Below, piece by piece: positions 16,989 to 23,729 of a DNA stretch of 64,000 bases. The position numbers and the translations under genes are program-made. Within the stretch, counting starts at the first letter, position 1; each line of letters begins with the position of its first letter. The DNA comes from Candidatus Sysuiplasma acidicola (GTDB lineage: Archaea; Thermoplasmatota; Thermoplasmata; Sysuiplasmatales; Sysuiplasmataceae), in the NCBI GenBank assembly GCA_019721035.1, contig JAHEAA010000009.1, positions 1-64,000 on the forward strand, given 5' to 3'. Under the pieces are notes generated by a model. It did no database searches, had not been told where the DNA came from, and saw nothing but the letters and a program-made list of their open reading frames with translations.

Positions 16989-17321
16989 ATGATAGAGGAC
17001 CTGATCAACGGAGCGATAAGCAAGTTCAATTCAAGGGTGGAGAAGGACCCTGTTCTGCAAAAAGAGCTGGAGGGAATGACAAGAACGGTTCAGGTTGAGC
17101 TGAAGGACGGTAAGAGCTTCTGTTTTAGCCTCCAGAAAAACAGGATGGGCGATCTTCACGAAGGAAGGCTTGAAAATCCTGATATTAAGATAGTTTCTGA
17201 CGAGGCTACGCTGTCCGGACTTCTGACTGGAACCATCAGACCCATGAAGGCATGGGCTACAAAGAAAGTTCAGTTCAAGGCATCTCTTGAAGATCTGATG
17301 AGAATACGCAAATTCTTCTGA
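16989..17321 (+). CDS. SCP2 sterol-binding-domain-like protein
   Basis: A 110-residue protein that begins 4 nt after the rnhB stop, with AGGTAAG just upstream as ribosome binding site. I chose ATG 16989 because upstream codons lie inside rnhB. The fold pattern (RTVQVELKDGKSFCFSLQ, then NPDIKIVSDEATLSGLLTGTIRPMKAWATKKVQFK, then LEDLMRIRKFF) matches the SCP2 domain, which binds lipids or acyl chains in a hydrophobic tunnel. The role in archaea is unknown. The link to rnhB is probably only transcriptional. Confidence 0.8.
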   Translation: MIEDLINGAISKFNSRVEKDPVLQKELEGMTRTVQVELKDGKSFCFSLQKNRMGDLHEGRLENPDIKIVSDEATLSGLLTGTIRPMKAWATKKVQFKASLEDLMRIRKFF

Positions 17322-17430
17322 TCCACGATTCCTTTTGCAAATTGCCCGCGTTATTTTGCGGCCGACTTACCAGGCATATCAAGAATGAAAGCTTTATTAT
17401 GGGGGCACCAATCAGTCTAACACAAAACAA

Positions 17431-17518
17431 AGCGGGGTGGGGTAGCCAGGACATCCCGTCGGGCTCATAATACTCATGGGAAACCCGAAGAACGATCGTT
17501 CAAATCGATCCCCCGCTA
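17431..17518 (+). tRNA. Initiator tRNA-Met(CAT) with 13-nt intron
   Basis: The acceptor AGCGGGG/CCCCGCT with an A1-U72 pair is characteristic of archaeal initiator tRNA. The T arm is GATCG TTCAAAT CGATC and the discriminator is A. The anticodon stem TCGGG/CCCGA encloses CTCATA, a 13-nt insert (17470-17482) and A; excision gives the loop CTCATAA. The insert's TGGG pairs with CTCA, leaving 3-nt bulges TA|A and AA|A. A TATA-like CTTTATTAT lies about 35-40 nt upstream. CCA is not encoded. Confidence 0.93.
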
Positions 17519-17586
17519 CTGAAAACCGCTCTCCGCTGTTGAGTCTGGCAATTGTTTTATAAGCAGTAATGTTTCTGCCGGGCTGA

Positions 17587-17808
17587 ATGGAAAAGGTCAA
17601 CCTCTGCAAAAAATGCATCAACTGGGACCATCGCCCCGAAGGGAACCCCGGTGAACGAATGGGTTACTGCCTTTCACGTAAGAGACTGGTCGGACCGCAT
17701 TATGAATGTGAATTCTATCAGCTGAAAACACCCGAAAGGATGGCCATCATGAACAGAAAACTGTACGGATCCATCGACGAGTCCGGCGCAGAAGAAATGG
17801 AATTCTGA
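17587..17808 (+). CDS. Small four-cysteine protein, probable metal binding
   Basis: A 73-residue protein with Cys7, Cys10, Cys28 and Cys41 (LCKKCINWD, MGYCLSRK, YECEFYQL), spaced as for a single zinc or iron site. The C-terminal half is helical and acidic. It starts about 70 nt after the initiator tRNA gene and may be co-transcribed with it. No function can be assigned. Confidence 0.7.
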   Translation: MEKVNLCKKCINWDHRPEGNPGERMGYCLSRKRLVGPHYECEFYQLKTPERMAIMNRKLYGSIDESGAEEMEF

Positions 17809-17870
17809 GCGATCTGCCTTTCTTTGGATGTGAATATATTTTATCGGTGAAGCCGTTTTAGCCTCGCCGG

Positions 17871-18432
17871 ATGAAAGTCAGGCACAGGACAAAAGAAAAC
17901 GCATTACCCGAGGACGTGTACCGTTGGAAGGTGGTTCTGTCTGAAGAAAATTGTCAGGAACACGGTTATTGTCTGTCTTGTGGCAGGACTCGTTGCACTC
18001 AACGTTTTTACGGGCTTTTACAACAACACGAAGCCTGCCAACTCCTATCCGGGTTATCCTTCTATCATGTTTGCCTATAATGCCGGAAACATAACAGTTT
18101 TCATCCACGGCGCTCTTGGCCCTTATTTTTACAACAATATCACCGTTACTGGCAGTTACAGTTACGCGGGGAATCATTCTCTGAGACTGGTTAAGTATGC
18201 AAATAACACATATTACCTCGGGCTTCAGGTGCGTGCATCAATTATGTCAATAAATGCGACGGCAATAGACAGCTCACAGAGCACGGAGTACTATTACAAC
18301 GCGAGTATAACCGTCAATCCTTCCGCTACGGTAAGCGTCGAGAAGCAGGTTGCCGGAAGCAGACACATTCATGTTCTGGTCCTCGGCAATACTCCATATG
18401 TTGGTGCAATGGAGGGCATTAAAATTGCCTAA
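17871..18432 (+). CDS. Putative exported or membrane-anchored protein, probable frameshift near its 5' end
   Basis: From GTG 17980 the frame encodes 150 residues, rich in Asn, Tyr, Ser and Thr, a beta-rich extracellular composition with several N-x-S/T sites. A typical signal-anchor, LKKIVRNTVIVCLVAGLVAL, is encoded in the same frame but upstream of 17980, with no ATG, GTG or TTG to start it. The ATG at 17871 has a TATA-like ATATATTTTA 28-35 nt upstream and opens MKVRHRTKENALPEDVYRWKVVL in another frame, ending where the anchor begins. One base too many near 17935-17945 would explain this. A CTG start at 17941 is the alternative. Confidence 0.5.
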
Positions 18433-18730
18433 ATTGTCAATTTCCGGTGTTATATGGTCTGCAGTCATTGCGATTCTTGTGCTGTTCGAGATACTTCAGT
18501 TCTCCGGTATAATACGATTATCATCGATTGCTGCAAATTTCTACATATTCATGTTTTCTCTTGTAACGATCTCCATACTGGCTGTCATAGGTGCAATTTT
18601 TCTTGGAATAACAATAGCGCACAGACTTCTGGAATCAAAGGGGTTCACCCCGTTTGAGGTGGAGATGCTTGCAATGAAGGAGCAGATTTCAGAAATGCGC
18701 AAAGCCATCGATGAACTCCTGCGTAAGTAG
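18425..18730 (+). CDS. Small membrane protein with C-terminal helix
   Basis: About 101 residues. Two transmembrane helices (GVIWSAVIAILVLFEILQF and YIFMFSLVTISILAVIGAIF) precede a charged helix (EMLAMKEQISEMRKAIDELL) likely to form a coiled coil. I chose the TTG at 18425, which overlaps the upstream stop by a few bases and has GGAGGG about 7 nt before it. Upstream frame residues lie inside the preceding gene. It is probably an operon partner of the exported protein before it. Family unknown. Confidence 0.65.
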   Translation: MPKLSISGVIWSAVIAILVLFEILQFSGIIRLSSIAANFYIFMFSLVTISILAVIGAIFLGITIAHRLLESKGFTPFEVEMLAMKEQISEMRKAIDELLRK

Positions 18731-18742
18731 CACGCACAAGTG

Positions 18743-19780
18743 TTAAACGAGGCGCTCCGGGCAGATGTTCCTTCTGGAGCAGTTGAGGCATTTACCCGGT
18801 CTGTTGTGATTCCTGTGTGCGTTTCCCGCATCTTCTGCACTCTTCATCTCTGATACTTTTGTCATCAGAAGTTTTTCCACCTCGTCGTCGTAATCCACGG
18901 CAAATCTCTTTGTACCGTAATATATGAAACCGAAATCCGGCCTCTTACCGTAGTTGTCCTCAACGAGTTTGCAATAGGCTGAAATCTGTATCACGTGGGA
19001 GAACAGAGGCCCGGATGGTACTCTCCCTGACTTGAATTCCACAGGCATCAGCATACCGTCACTCTCTACTATGAAATCCGGTCGACCAGAGATGCTTCGG
19101 TTCTCTGAAACAAGCACAGGATGGCTGTCGTCGCCTATGTATACGATCTTCCCGCTGATGTTCATACTTCTTTCGAGTCGTAATGCCTTCTCTTCCACCC
19201 TCAAATCAAGGTAGAGAAAGCTACTTGCGCCAATGAGCCAGATGAGTGATGCTGTCTCCAGTATCTCTGCCAGAAGTGTGTTGACCTGAAGTATGGTCAC
19301 AGACATTATGGACAGGACCATAGACAGCGTAGCCAGGAAGAGGATAAGCCGTTCCGTCAGCCTCTTCCTGCTGTAGACCTCCGTCCTGGTCAGATAAAGT
19401 ATTGACAGCGAGAGCAGTAGCCACACCACCGCCACAAGCAGCAGTATTCTTGAGATCATGAGCTTCTGGTCAAAGTTCACGAGTGAAATGCCTATCGCGG
19501 CGAGGGCCGTCGCAATCACGGCGTAATACATGATCATCCTGCTGTAGAGGACACTTTCTGCCTGTTTTCCAGACAGGTTGGACAGATCAGCACTCAGCTT
19601 TTCGTGTGCCAGAGTGCCTGCGCTGGTATTCTCTCCCTGTGTAGTGTTATCGCTCCTGCTGAGCCACCAGCTCATGGGGCAGTAACAGAACTTTTCCACC
19701 TCGCCCGCGGAGAAAGATCTATCTGCCATTGAGACCGATTGCTTCATGGAAGGATAAAAACGATTGCATGTGCTTTTCAA
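18743..19780 (-). CDS. Cas4-like PD-(D/E)XK nuclease with membrane insert
   Basis: A 345-residue protein. An N-terminal Cys pair (FCYCPMSWWL, residues 32-34) and a histidine in AGTLAHEKL (59) match the start of Cas4/RecB nucleases. About 110 residues (81-192) with four hydrophobic helices then interrupt the fold. The nuclease core follows: Asp235 in GRPDFIVES, Glu248/Lys250 in PVEFKSG and QISAY at 265-269. Finally Cys331, Cys334 and Cys340 (CLNCSRRNICP) complete a four-cysteine iron-sulfur site. All catalytic residues are present. Translation may start at TTG 19780, overlapping the upstream stop (TTGA), or at ATG 19729, which begins MADRSFSAGEVEKFC. No CRISPR genes are near. Confidence 0.82.
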   Translation of the reverse strand: MKSTCNRFYPSMKQSVSMADRSFSAGEVEKFCYCPMSWWLSRSDNTTQGENTSAGTLAHEKLSADLSNLSGKQAESVLYSRMIMYYAVIATALAAIGISLVNFDQKLMISRILLLVAVVWLLLSLSILYLTRTEVYSRKRLTERLILFLATLSMVLSIMSVTILQVNTLLAEILETASLIWLIGASSFLYLDLRVEEKALRLERSMNISGKIVYIGDDSHPVLVSENRSISGRPDFIVESDGMLMPVEFKSGRVPSGPLFSHVIQISAYCKLVEDNYGKRPDFGFIYYGTKRFAVDYDDEVEKLLMTKVSEMKSAEDAGNAHRNHNRPGKCLNCSRRNICPERLV

Positions 19781-20562
19781 TTCGCAAACTTTTTACTTGC
19801 GCTTAGTGCCTTTTCGAGCTCGCCGAGTATGCTTTCGTCTCCGATGAGAATGGAATCTTCGCTCTTCATGTCATCTATGTAGCCAAACCAGTAGAGAACA
19901 AGCCCTTTTCCAAAAAGCGTCACATATTGGTGGAACTGTCTCCTGTTGTTCTTTCTCAGCTCGATATCATCGCCGAACGACGCCTTCGAATCTATCCATT
20001 TGATTTCATAACCGTTGTAATCCAGCGGCTCATCAAGGAGGAAATCCGGAGTCTTCGGAAACTTTCCGCGCAAATCCGCTTCAGTCCTGTATTTTATGCC
20101 CTGTTCGTCCAGCCATTTGGCAAGCTTCTCCTCTCCCTTTATTCCACGCTGTTTCTGAACTTCGGCACCTTCCGGAGAATAAAGTATGTCGCTCTTCCTT
20201 ATGGCAATCATTTCAGATTTCAGCCTCTTGTCCGTTATTGTTTCTGGCTCCCTGACCATCTTCCAGAAACGCTTTCGGCCCACGTTGTCCTGCGACATCA
20301 GTATGAGTCCGAGTAATATTGGCGGAAAATTGAGCCTCCTTGCTATTTTGACCATCGGCTCGCCGTTCTTCCATCTTCTCAGGAGAGATGGTGCCATTTC
20401 TACGATCTGGTAATAATCGCGCGTCGCGAATCTCACAGTGCGCTGGGTGTAAATTACCAGCATTAGCTCTTCATCAAGCTTTGTCTTTTCGGCCATCTTG
20501 GCTATGTCCTCAGGCCTGCGGAGAGAATAGTATATGTCGGAATACAAGTCCCTGTTCATCAT
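19777..20562 (-). CDS. TPD-motif (CDIN1/C15orf41-like) PD-(D/E)XK nuclease-fold protein
   Basis: A 261-residue protein. Residues 1-100 are helical (LRRWKNGEPMVKIARRLNFP). The core has PEGAEVQKQRGIKGEEKLAKW, then the name-giving TPDFLL (171-176), then YEIKWIDSKASFG (185-197), which supplies the E-x-K-like and SKA elements. These match the archaeal and eukaryotic TPD family, whose human member is codanin-1 interacting nuclease 1. The biochemical role in archaea is unknown. It overlaps the Cas4-like gene by TTGA, so the two are surely co-translated. The strand and spacing suggest it is the first gene of the pair. Confidence 0.85.
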   Translation of the reverse strand: MMNRDLYSDIYYSLRRPEDIAKMAEKTKLDEELMLVIYTQRTVRFATRDYYQIVEMAPSLLRRWKNGEPMVKIARRLNFPPILLGLILMSQDNVGRKRFWKMVREPETITDKRLKSEMIAIRKSDILYSPEGAEVQKQRGIKGEEKLAKWLDEQGIKYRTEADLRGKFPKTPDFLLDEPLDYNGYEIKWIDSKASFGDDIELRKNNRRQFHQYVTLFGKGLVLYWFGYIDDMKSEDSILIGDESILGELEKALSASKKFAN

Positions 20563-20710
20563 CGTACGTTCCTTTTAAGCTGAAATCCGCCCCTCGTCAG
20601 GATTGGATGGGCCGATTCCCACCCATACTGGGGAACTAGATAATAATAAATATCGATTGCTCAATCGCTCACATGTCGGCTGAAGGCTCACCGACAAAGG
20701 CAGGATTAAG

Positions 20711-21394
20711 TTGACTCAGTTGAATTTTTTCACGTCAGAAGAGGTGCCACCATGGCTGCCTCCACCGGCCAGAGAAGCGCGCAGCTATGCTTTCTGGGCA
20801 CAGATCGTTGCACTCATTGAAATTCCCATTTCTGTGGTCCTTTCTATTGTTTCATTTTATTATTACTTCAAGTTCTCAGCTCCGGGATATGTGATAGTGA
20901 ATCCCAATGCGGCCGCATATTCCACGTCATATCTGTGGCTCTCGGTCTACTTCCTTGCAGTAATCTTCGTTTCAATACTGGAAATTAGTTTCATAAAGGC
21001 GCATGTGAGTTCGCTTATTGACACTGGCAAGTTCGTCCCTGCTGAGGAGCGGGCAATCATCTGGGGTATTGTGTCCATTCTCTTCGGCTTCCTGCCGGGA
21101 ATTTTCCTAATTGCCTGCGCGTATCGTCTACGTGCGATGAACAGTGAAATGCCACAGAGCGCCATGCAGAGTGTTGGCTCGCAAACTGATGTCCATACAA
21201 CGGCGAAGCAAGAAGTACCTCAGCAATGGCATCCGCAGAAACAGGAACAGCAGACCAGGCCGCAGCAGTACAACGTGCCCGCGGCAACAACAACCCCAAG
21301 GCATCACACTGACATGGTAAAGTGCAAGAAGTGCGGTGCTTCTTATCCTGCGTTCATGCACGCCTGTCCGAATTGCAACGAGCCGAAGAGTTGA
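20711..21394 (+). CDS. Membrane protein with C-terminal zinc ribbon
   Basis: A 227-residue protein. Three to four transmembrane helices lie over residues 25-145 (IVALIEIPISVVLSIVSFYY; LWLSVYFLAVIFVSILEISF; AIIWGIVSILFGFLPGIFLI). A Gln/Pro/Thr-rich linker (about 150-200) follows, then a zinc ribbon CKKCGASYPAFMHACPNC. The zinc ribbon is cytosolic or extracellular depending on topology. The TTG start at 20711 overlaps the stop of a 13-codon ATG frame at 20673, which itself sits about 30 nt after a TATA-like ATAATAAATA. This could be a short leader or a small indel. Function unknown. Confidence 0.7.
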   Translation: MTQLNFFTSEEVPPWLPPPAREARSYAFWAQIVALIEIPISVVLSIVSFYYYFKFSAPGYVIVNPNAAAYSTSYLWLSVYFLAVIFVSILEISFIKAHVSSLIDTGKFVPAEERAIIWGIVSILFGFLPGIFLIACAYRLRAMNSEMPQSAMQSVGSQTDVHTTAKQEVPQQWHPQKQEQQTRPQQYNVPAATTTPRHHTDMVKCKKCGASYPAFMHACPNCNEPKS

Positions 21395-21528
21395 GTCTGC
21401 CAATGTTGTTTCCTCCAGCATTATCCTCCACGGAACATGTCAGGTTGCAGCCTTACCTGGACGCAGCGTGGCAACGATTCACTGCAAAAGATAATTGTTG
21501 ACCTTTTGCTATCCACCGACGTCAGGGT

Positions 21529-22497
21529 GTGAATACAGTGAAATTTGCAAACATATCATTTGTCGGGCATTCGAGTGAGAAAATGGCCTCCTTCGCCCAG
21601 AAACTTGCGAAAAAGGGCACGGAAAGCGACATAGCGATATTCGACAAGAGAGAGGGCGATATTGCAATGAGCATCGCCGTACCCAAAACTTATCCTGAGC
21701 GTATGCAGCCGCTTCTCCAATCCCTCAGGCTCTCGGACGCATCTGTTCTGTTTGCAGATGCGGTAGACGGCACGCTGGGAGAACTAATAGTTTCGCTCAG
21801 CACTTTTGGCCTTCCCGGTGTTGTAGTTGCAGACAGTGCAATCTCCGAAAAGGTCTTTTCTATTGCGAAAACAAGACTCCCTGGCTGGACTATGCTGGAG
21901 TACGACGACGATTGCGAACGAAAACTCCGGGAATTCATCATGAACCTTGAAGTCAAGAGGGAGCAGGATGGAGAATTCTGGAGGGTTGACGTGGACCATT
22001 CCTTCGAGGTCAAGGGCATCGGCACCGTCGCACTGGGAATAGTCAGAAGTGGCACCGTGAAGGTGCATGACAGGGTATTTGGCCAGCCAGGAGGATCTGA
22101 AGGCTCAGTGCGTTCGATTCAGATATTCGATGTTGACCACGGTGAGGCGGCGGCTGGAAGCAGGGTTGGCCTTGCCCTTAAAGGGATGATGCCGGTGCAG
22201 GTTCCGCGGGGGACCGTTCTGACGAACAACGCCCGTTTCCAGTCGGCGAAATCCGGCAGTTTGAGTTTCAACCGTGAAGGCTTTTATAAAGAGCCGCTGG
22301 AAGGTGGAAAGATTATCCATATCAATGCAGGTCTGCAGTGCGTACAGTCCAGGATCATTGATGCCGGGGAGCGGATAGACATTGAATTTGATCAGGAAGT
22401 GGCATTCGGCGAGGAGATTGCAATTCTTTTCAATGCAAGGCCACCCGGCCAGCTCAGAATCGCCGGTAGCGGAGCTATTTCGCGGCTCATAGCCTGA
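21529..22497 (+). CDS. EF-Tu/SelB-like translational GTPase relative lacking the P-loop
   Basis: A 322-residue protein. The first 145 residues follow a G-domain outline, but the expected GHVDHGKST is GHSSEKMASFAQK and no NKxD is seen, so GTP binding by the usual motifs is unlikely. Residues about 150-240 match EF-Tu domain 2 (FEVKGIGTVALGIVRSGTVKVHD; GSRVGLALKGM; VPRGTVLTNN). The rest resembles domain 3. It looks like the degenerate SelB-like paralogues of Thermoplasmata. A role in binding tRNA or the ribosome without GTP turnover is inference. Confidence 0.75.
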   Translation: MNTVKFANISFVGHSSEKMASFAQKLAKKGTESDIAIFDKREGDIAMSIAVPKTYPERMQPLLQSLRLSDASVLFADAVDGTLGELIVSLSTFGLPGVVVADSAISEKVFSIAKTRLPGWTMLEYDDDCERKLREFIMNLEVKREQDGEFWRVDVDHSFEVKGIGTVALGIVRSGTVKVHDRVFGQPGGSEGSVRSIQIFDVDHGEAAAGSRVGLALKGMMPVQVPRGTVLTNNARFQSAKSGSLSFNREGFYKEPLEGGKIIHINAGLQCVQSRIIDAGERIDIEFDQEVAFGEEIAILFNARPPGQLRIAGSGAISRLIA

Positions 22498-22541
22498 AAG
22501 ATTTAACTATGGGTTCCGTCTGGAGAGTTAAGATGAGCTTC

Positions 22542-23150
22542 CTTTCCTCTCTCTTCAACATCAGCCTGGGCCTCCTGCTCTCACTTGGATATGCCGGCAT
22601 ATTCTATCTATTGACGCTGGACAGCATGATGGTGCCGGCCGCGAGTGAGGCAATCCTGACGCTGGCCGGCGTATTGTGCTTCGAGGGAAGATTCAACCTT
22701 CTTGCCGTCATACTGATTGCGACGATAGCCTCATTGCTCGGTTCAACTGTCTCCTGGGCGATTGGAAAATATGGAGGAAGGCGCTTTCTTGAGAAACACG
22801 GGAAGTACCTGTTTATCAGGAAAAAGGAGTTGGATCGCGGAGACGCATTCTTTCGCGATCACGGGGAGTCGGCTGTCTTCTTCGGTCGCATCATTCCGCT
22901 TGTAAGGACATACATATCGCTCCCGGCAGGCATAGCGGCGATGGGATACAGGCGGTTCATCATATTCACACTTGGCGGCACACTCATCTTTGTTACAATG
23001 CTTACGCTTCTCGGATATGAGCTCGGAAGCAATATCTCTTTGCTCAATGCAGCGCTGAATTACTTCAACGGCGCTGCTATTGTGATAGCATTGCTATTTG
23101 TTGCGGGAATTATTTACTCCGTTATGAGGGCAAGAAGACGCGCAACGTGA
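22542..23150 (+). CDS. DedA-family (VTT-domain) membrane protein
   Basis: About 202 residues with five to six hydrophobic segments. The family signature is clear: LTLAGVLCFEGRFN, TIASLLGSTVSWAIGKYGGRRFLEK and the RIIPLVRTYISLPAGIAAMG loop. DedA proteins act in membrane lipid scrambling or transport and affect proton-motive force homeostasis. I prefer ATG 22542, preceded by GGAG at 8 nt, over ATG 22509. It follows the GTPase-like gene closely and may share its message. Confidence 0.88.
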   Translation, partial: LSSLFNISLGLLLSLGYAGIFYLLTLDSMMVPAASEAILTLAGVLCFEGRFNLLAVILIATIASLLGSTVSWAIGKYGGRRFLEKHGKYLFIRKKELDRGDAFFRDHGESAVFFGRIIPLVRTYISLPAGIAAMGYRRFIIFTLGGTLIFVTMLTLLGYELGSNISLLNAALNYFNGAAIVIALLFVAGIIYSVMRARRRAT

Positions 23151-23207
23151 GGCGCAGCTGTCGCCTGCGGCGCAAGTTTATAAGTGGTGCGATGATTGAC
23201 ATGCCGC

Positions 23208-23729
23208 ATGACCGATGACGTGGCAGATTTCAAAACGGCCGTTTCACGGTTTCCTACAGGCGTGACTGTGATAGCCACGAGTGACGGCACAAATCTTGCT
23301 GGCATGACGGCAAATGCGATATTTTCGCTTTCTCTGAGTCCGCCATCAGTTGTCGTTTCTCTTCAGAACGACGCCGAAACGACGAGACTCATAGGCATAA
23401 CGAGGAAGGGTGCGGTTTCTTTTCTTTCCGCCGATCAGCGCCATGTTTCGGAGACTTTTTCCCGGCGCAACAGTCAGGCGGAAAAGTTCCGGACAGTTCC
23501 GTGGCTGAAAGGTAACAACGGTCAGCCAATCATAGAAGGGTGCATTTCCGCGCTGGAGATATCTGTGCAGAACATCATCCCCGCCGCAGACCACCAGCTC
23601 GTGATTGCCAACGTTACGCGGGTCGTCAATTCCGGCGGACGTCTCCCGCTGATATATTATGCCAGCAGTTATGCGACTATGGAGCCAGACGGCAAACTTG
23701 TTTTGCCGCAAGGACGGCGCAATTATTGA
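23208..23729 (+). CDS. Flavin reductase-like FMN-binding protein
   Basis: About 173 residues of the flavin_reduct domain: FKTAVSRFPTGVTVIAT, LAGMTANAIFSLSLSPPSVVVSL, and a C-terminal HQLVIANVTRV...LIYYASSYATM. The family reduces free FMN or FAD with NAD(P)H for a partner oxygenase, or uses bound FMN itself. No oxygenase gene is adjacent. ATG 23208 is chosen over TTG 23196 because a TATA-like GTTTATAAG lies about 28 nt before it, implying a leaderless message. It converges with the ABCE1 gene, nearly touching it. Confidence 0.87.
   Translation: MTDDVADFKTAVSRFPTGVTVIATSDGTNLAGMTANAIFSLSLSPPSVVVSLQNDAETTRLIGITRKGAVSFLSADQRHVSETFSRRNSQAEKFRTVPWLKGNNGQPIIEGCISALEISVQNIIPAADHQLVIANVTRVVNSGGRLPLIYYASSYATMEPDGKLVLPQGRRNY

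Noticed and set aside
18743-20562. CRISPR-Cas adaptation locus suggested by the Cas4-like gene
   Set aside because: No cas1, cas2 or repeat array in the window; the nuclease is split by a membrane insert.
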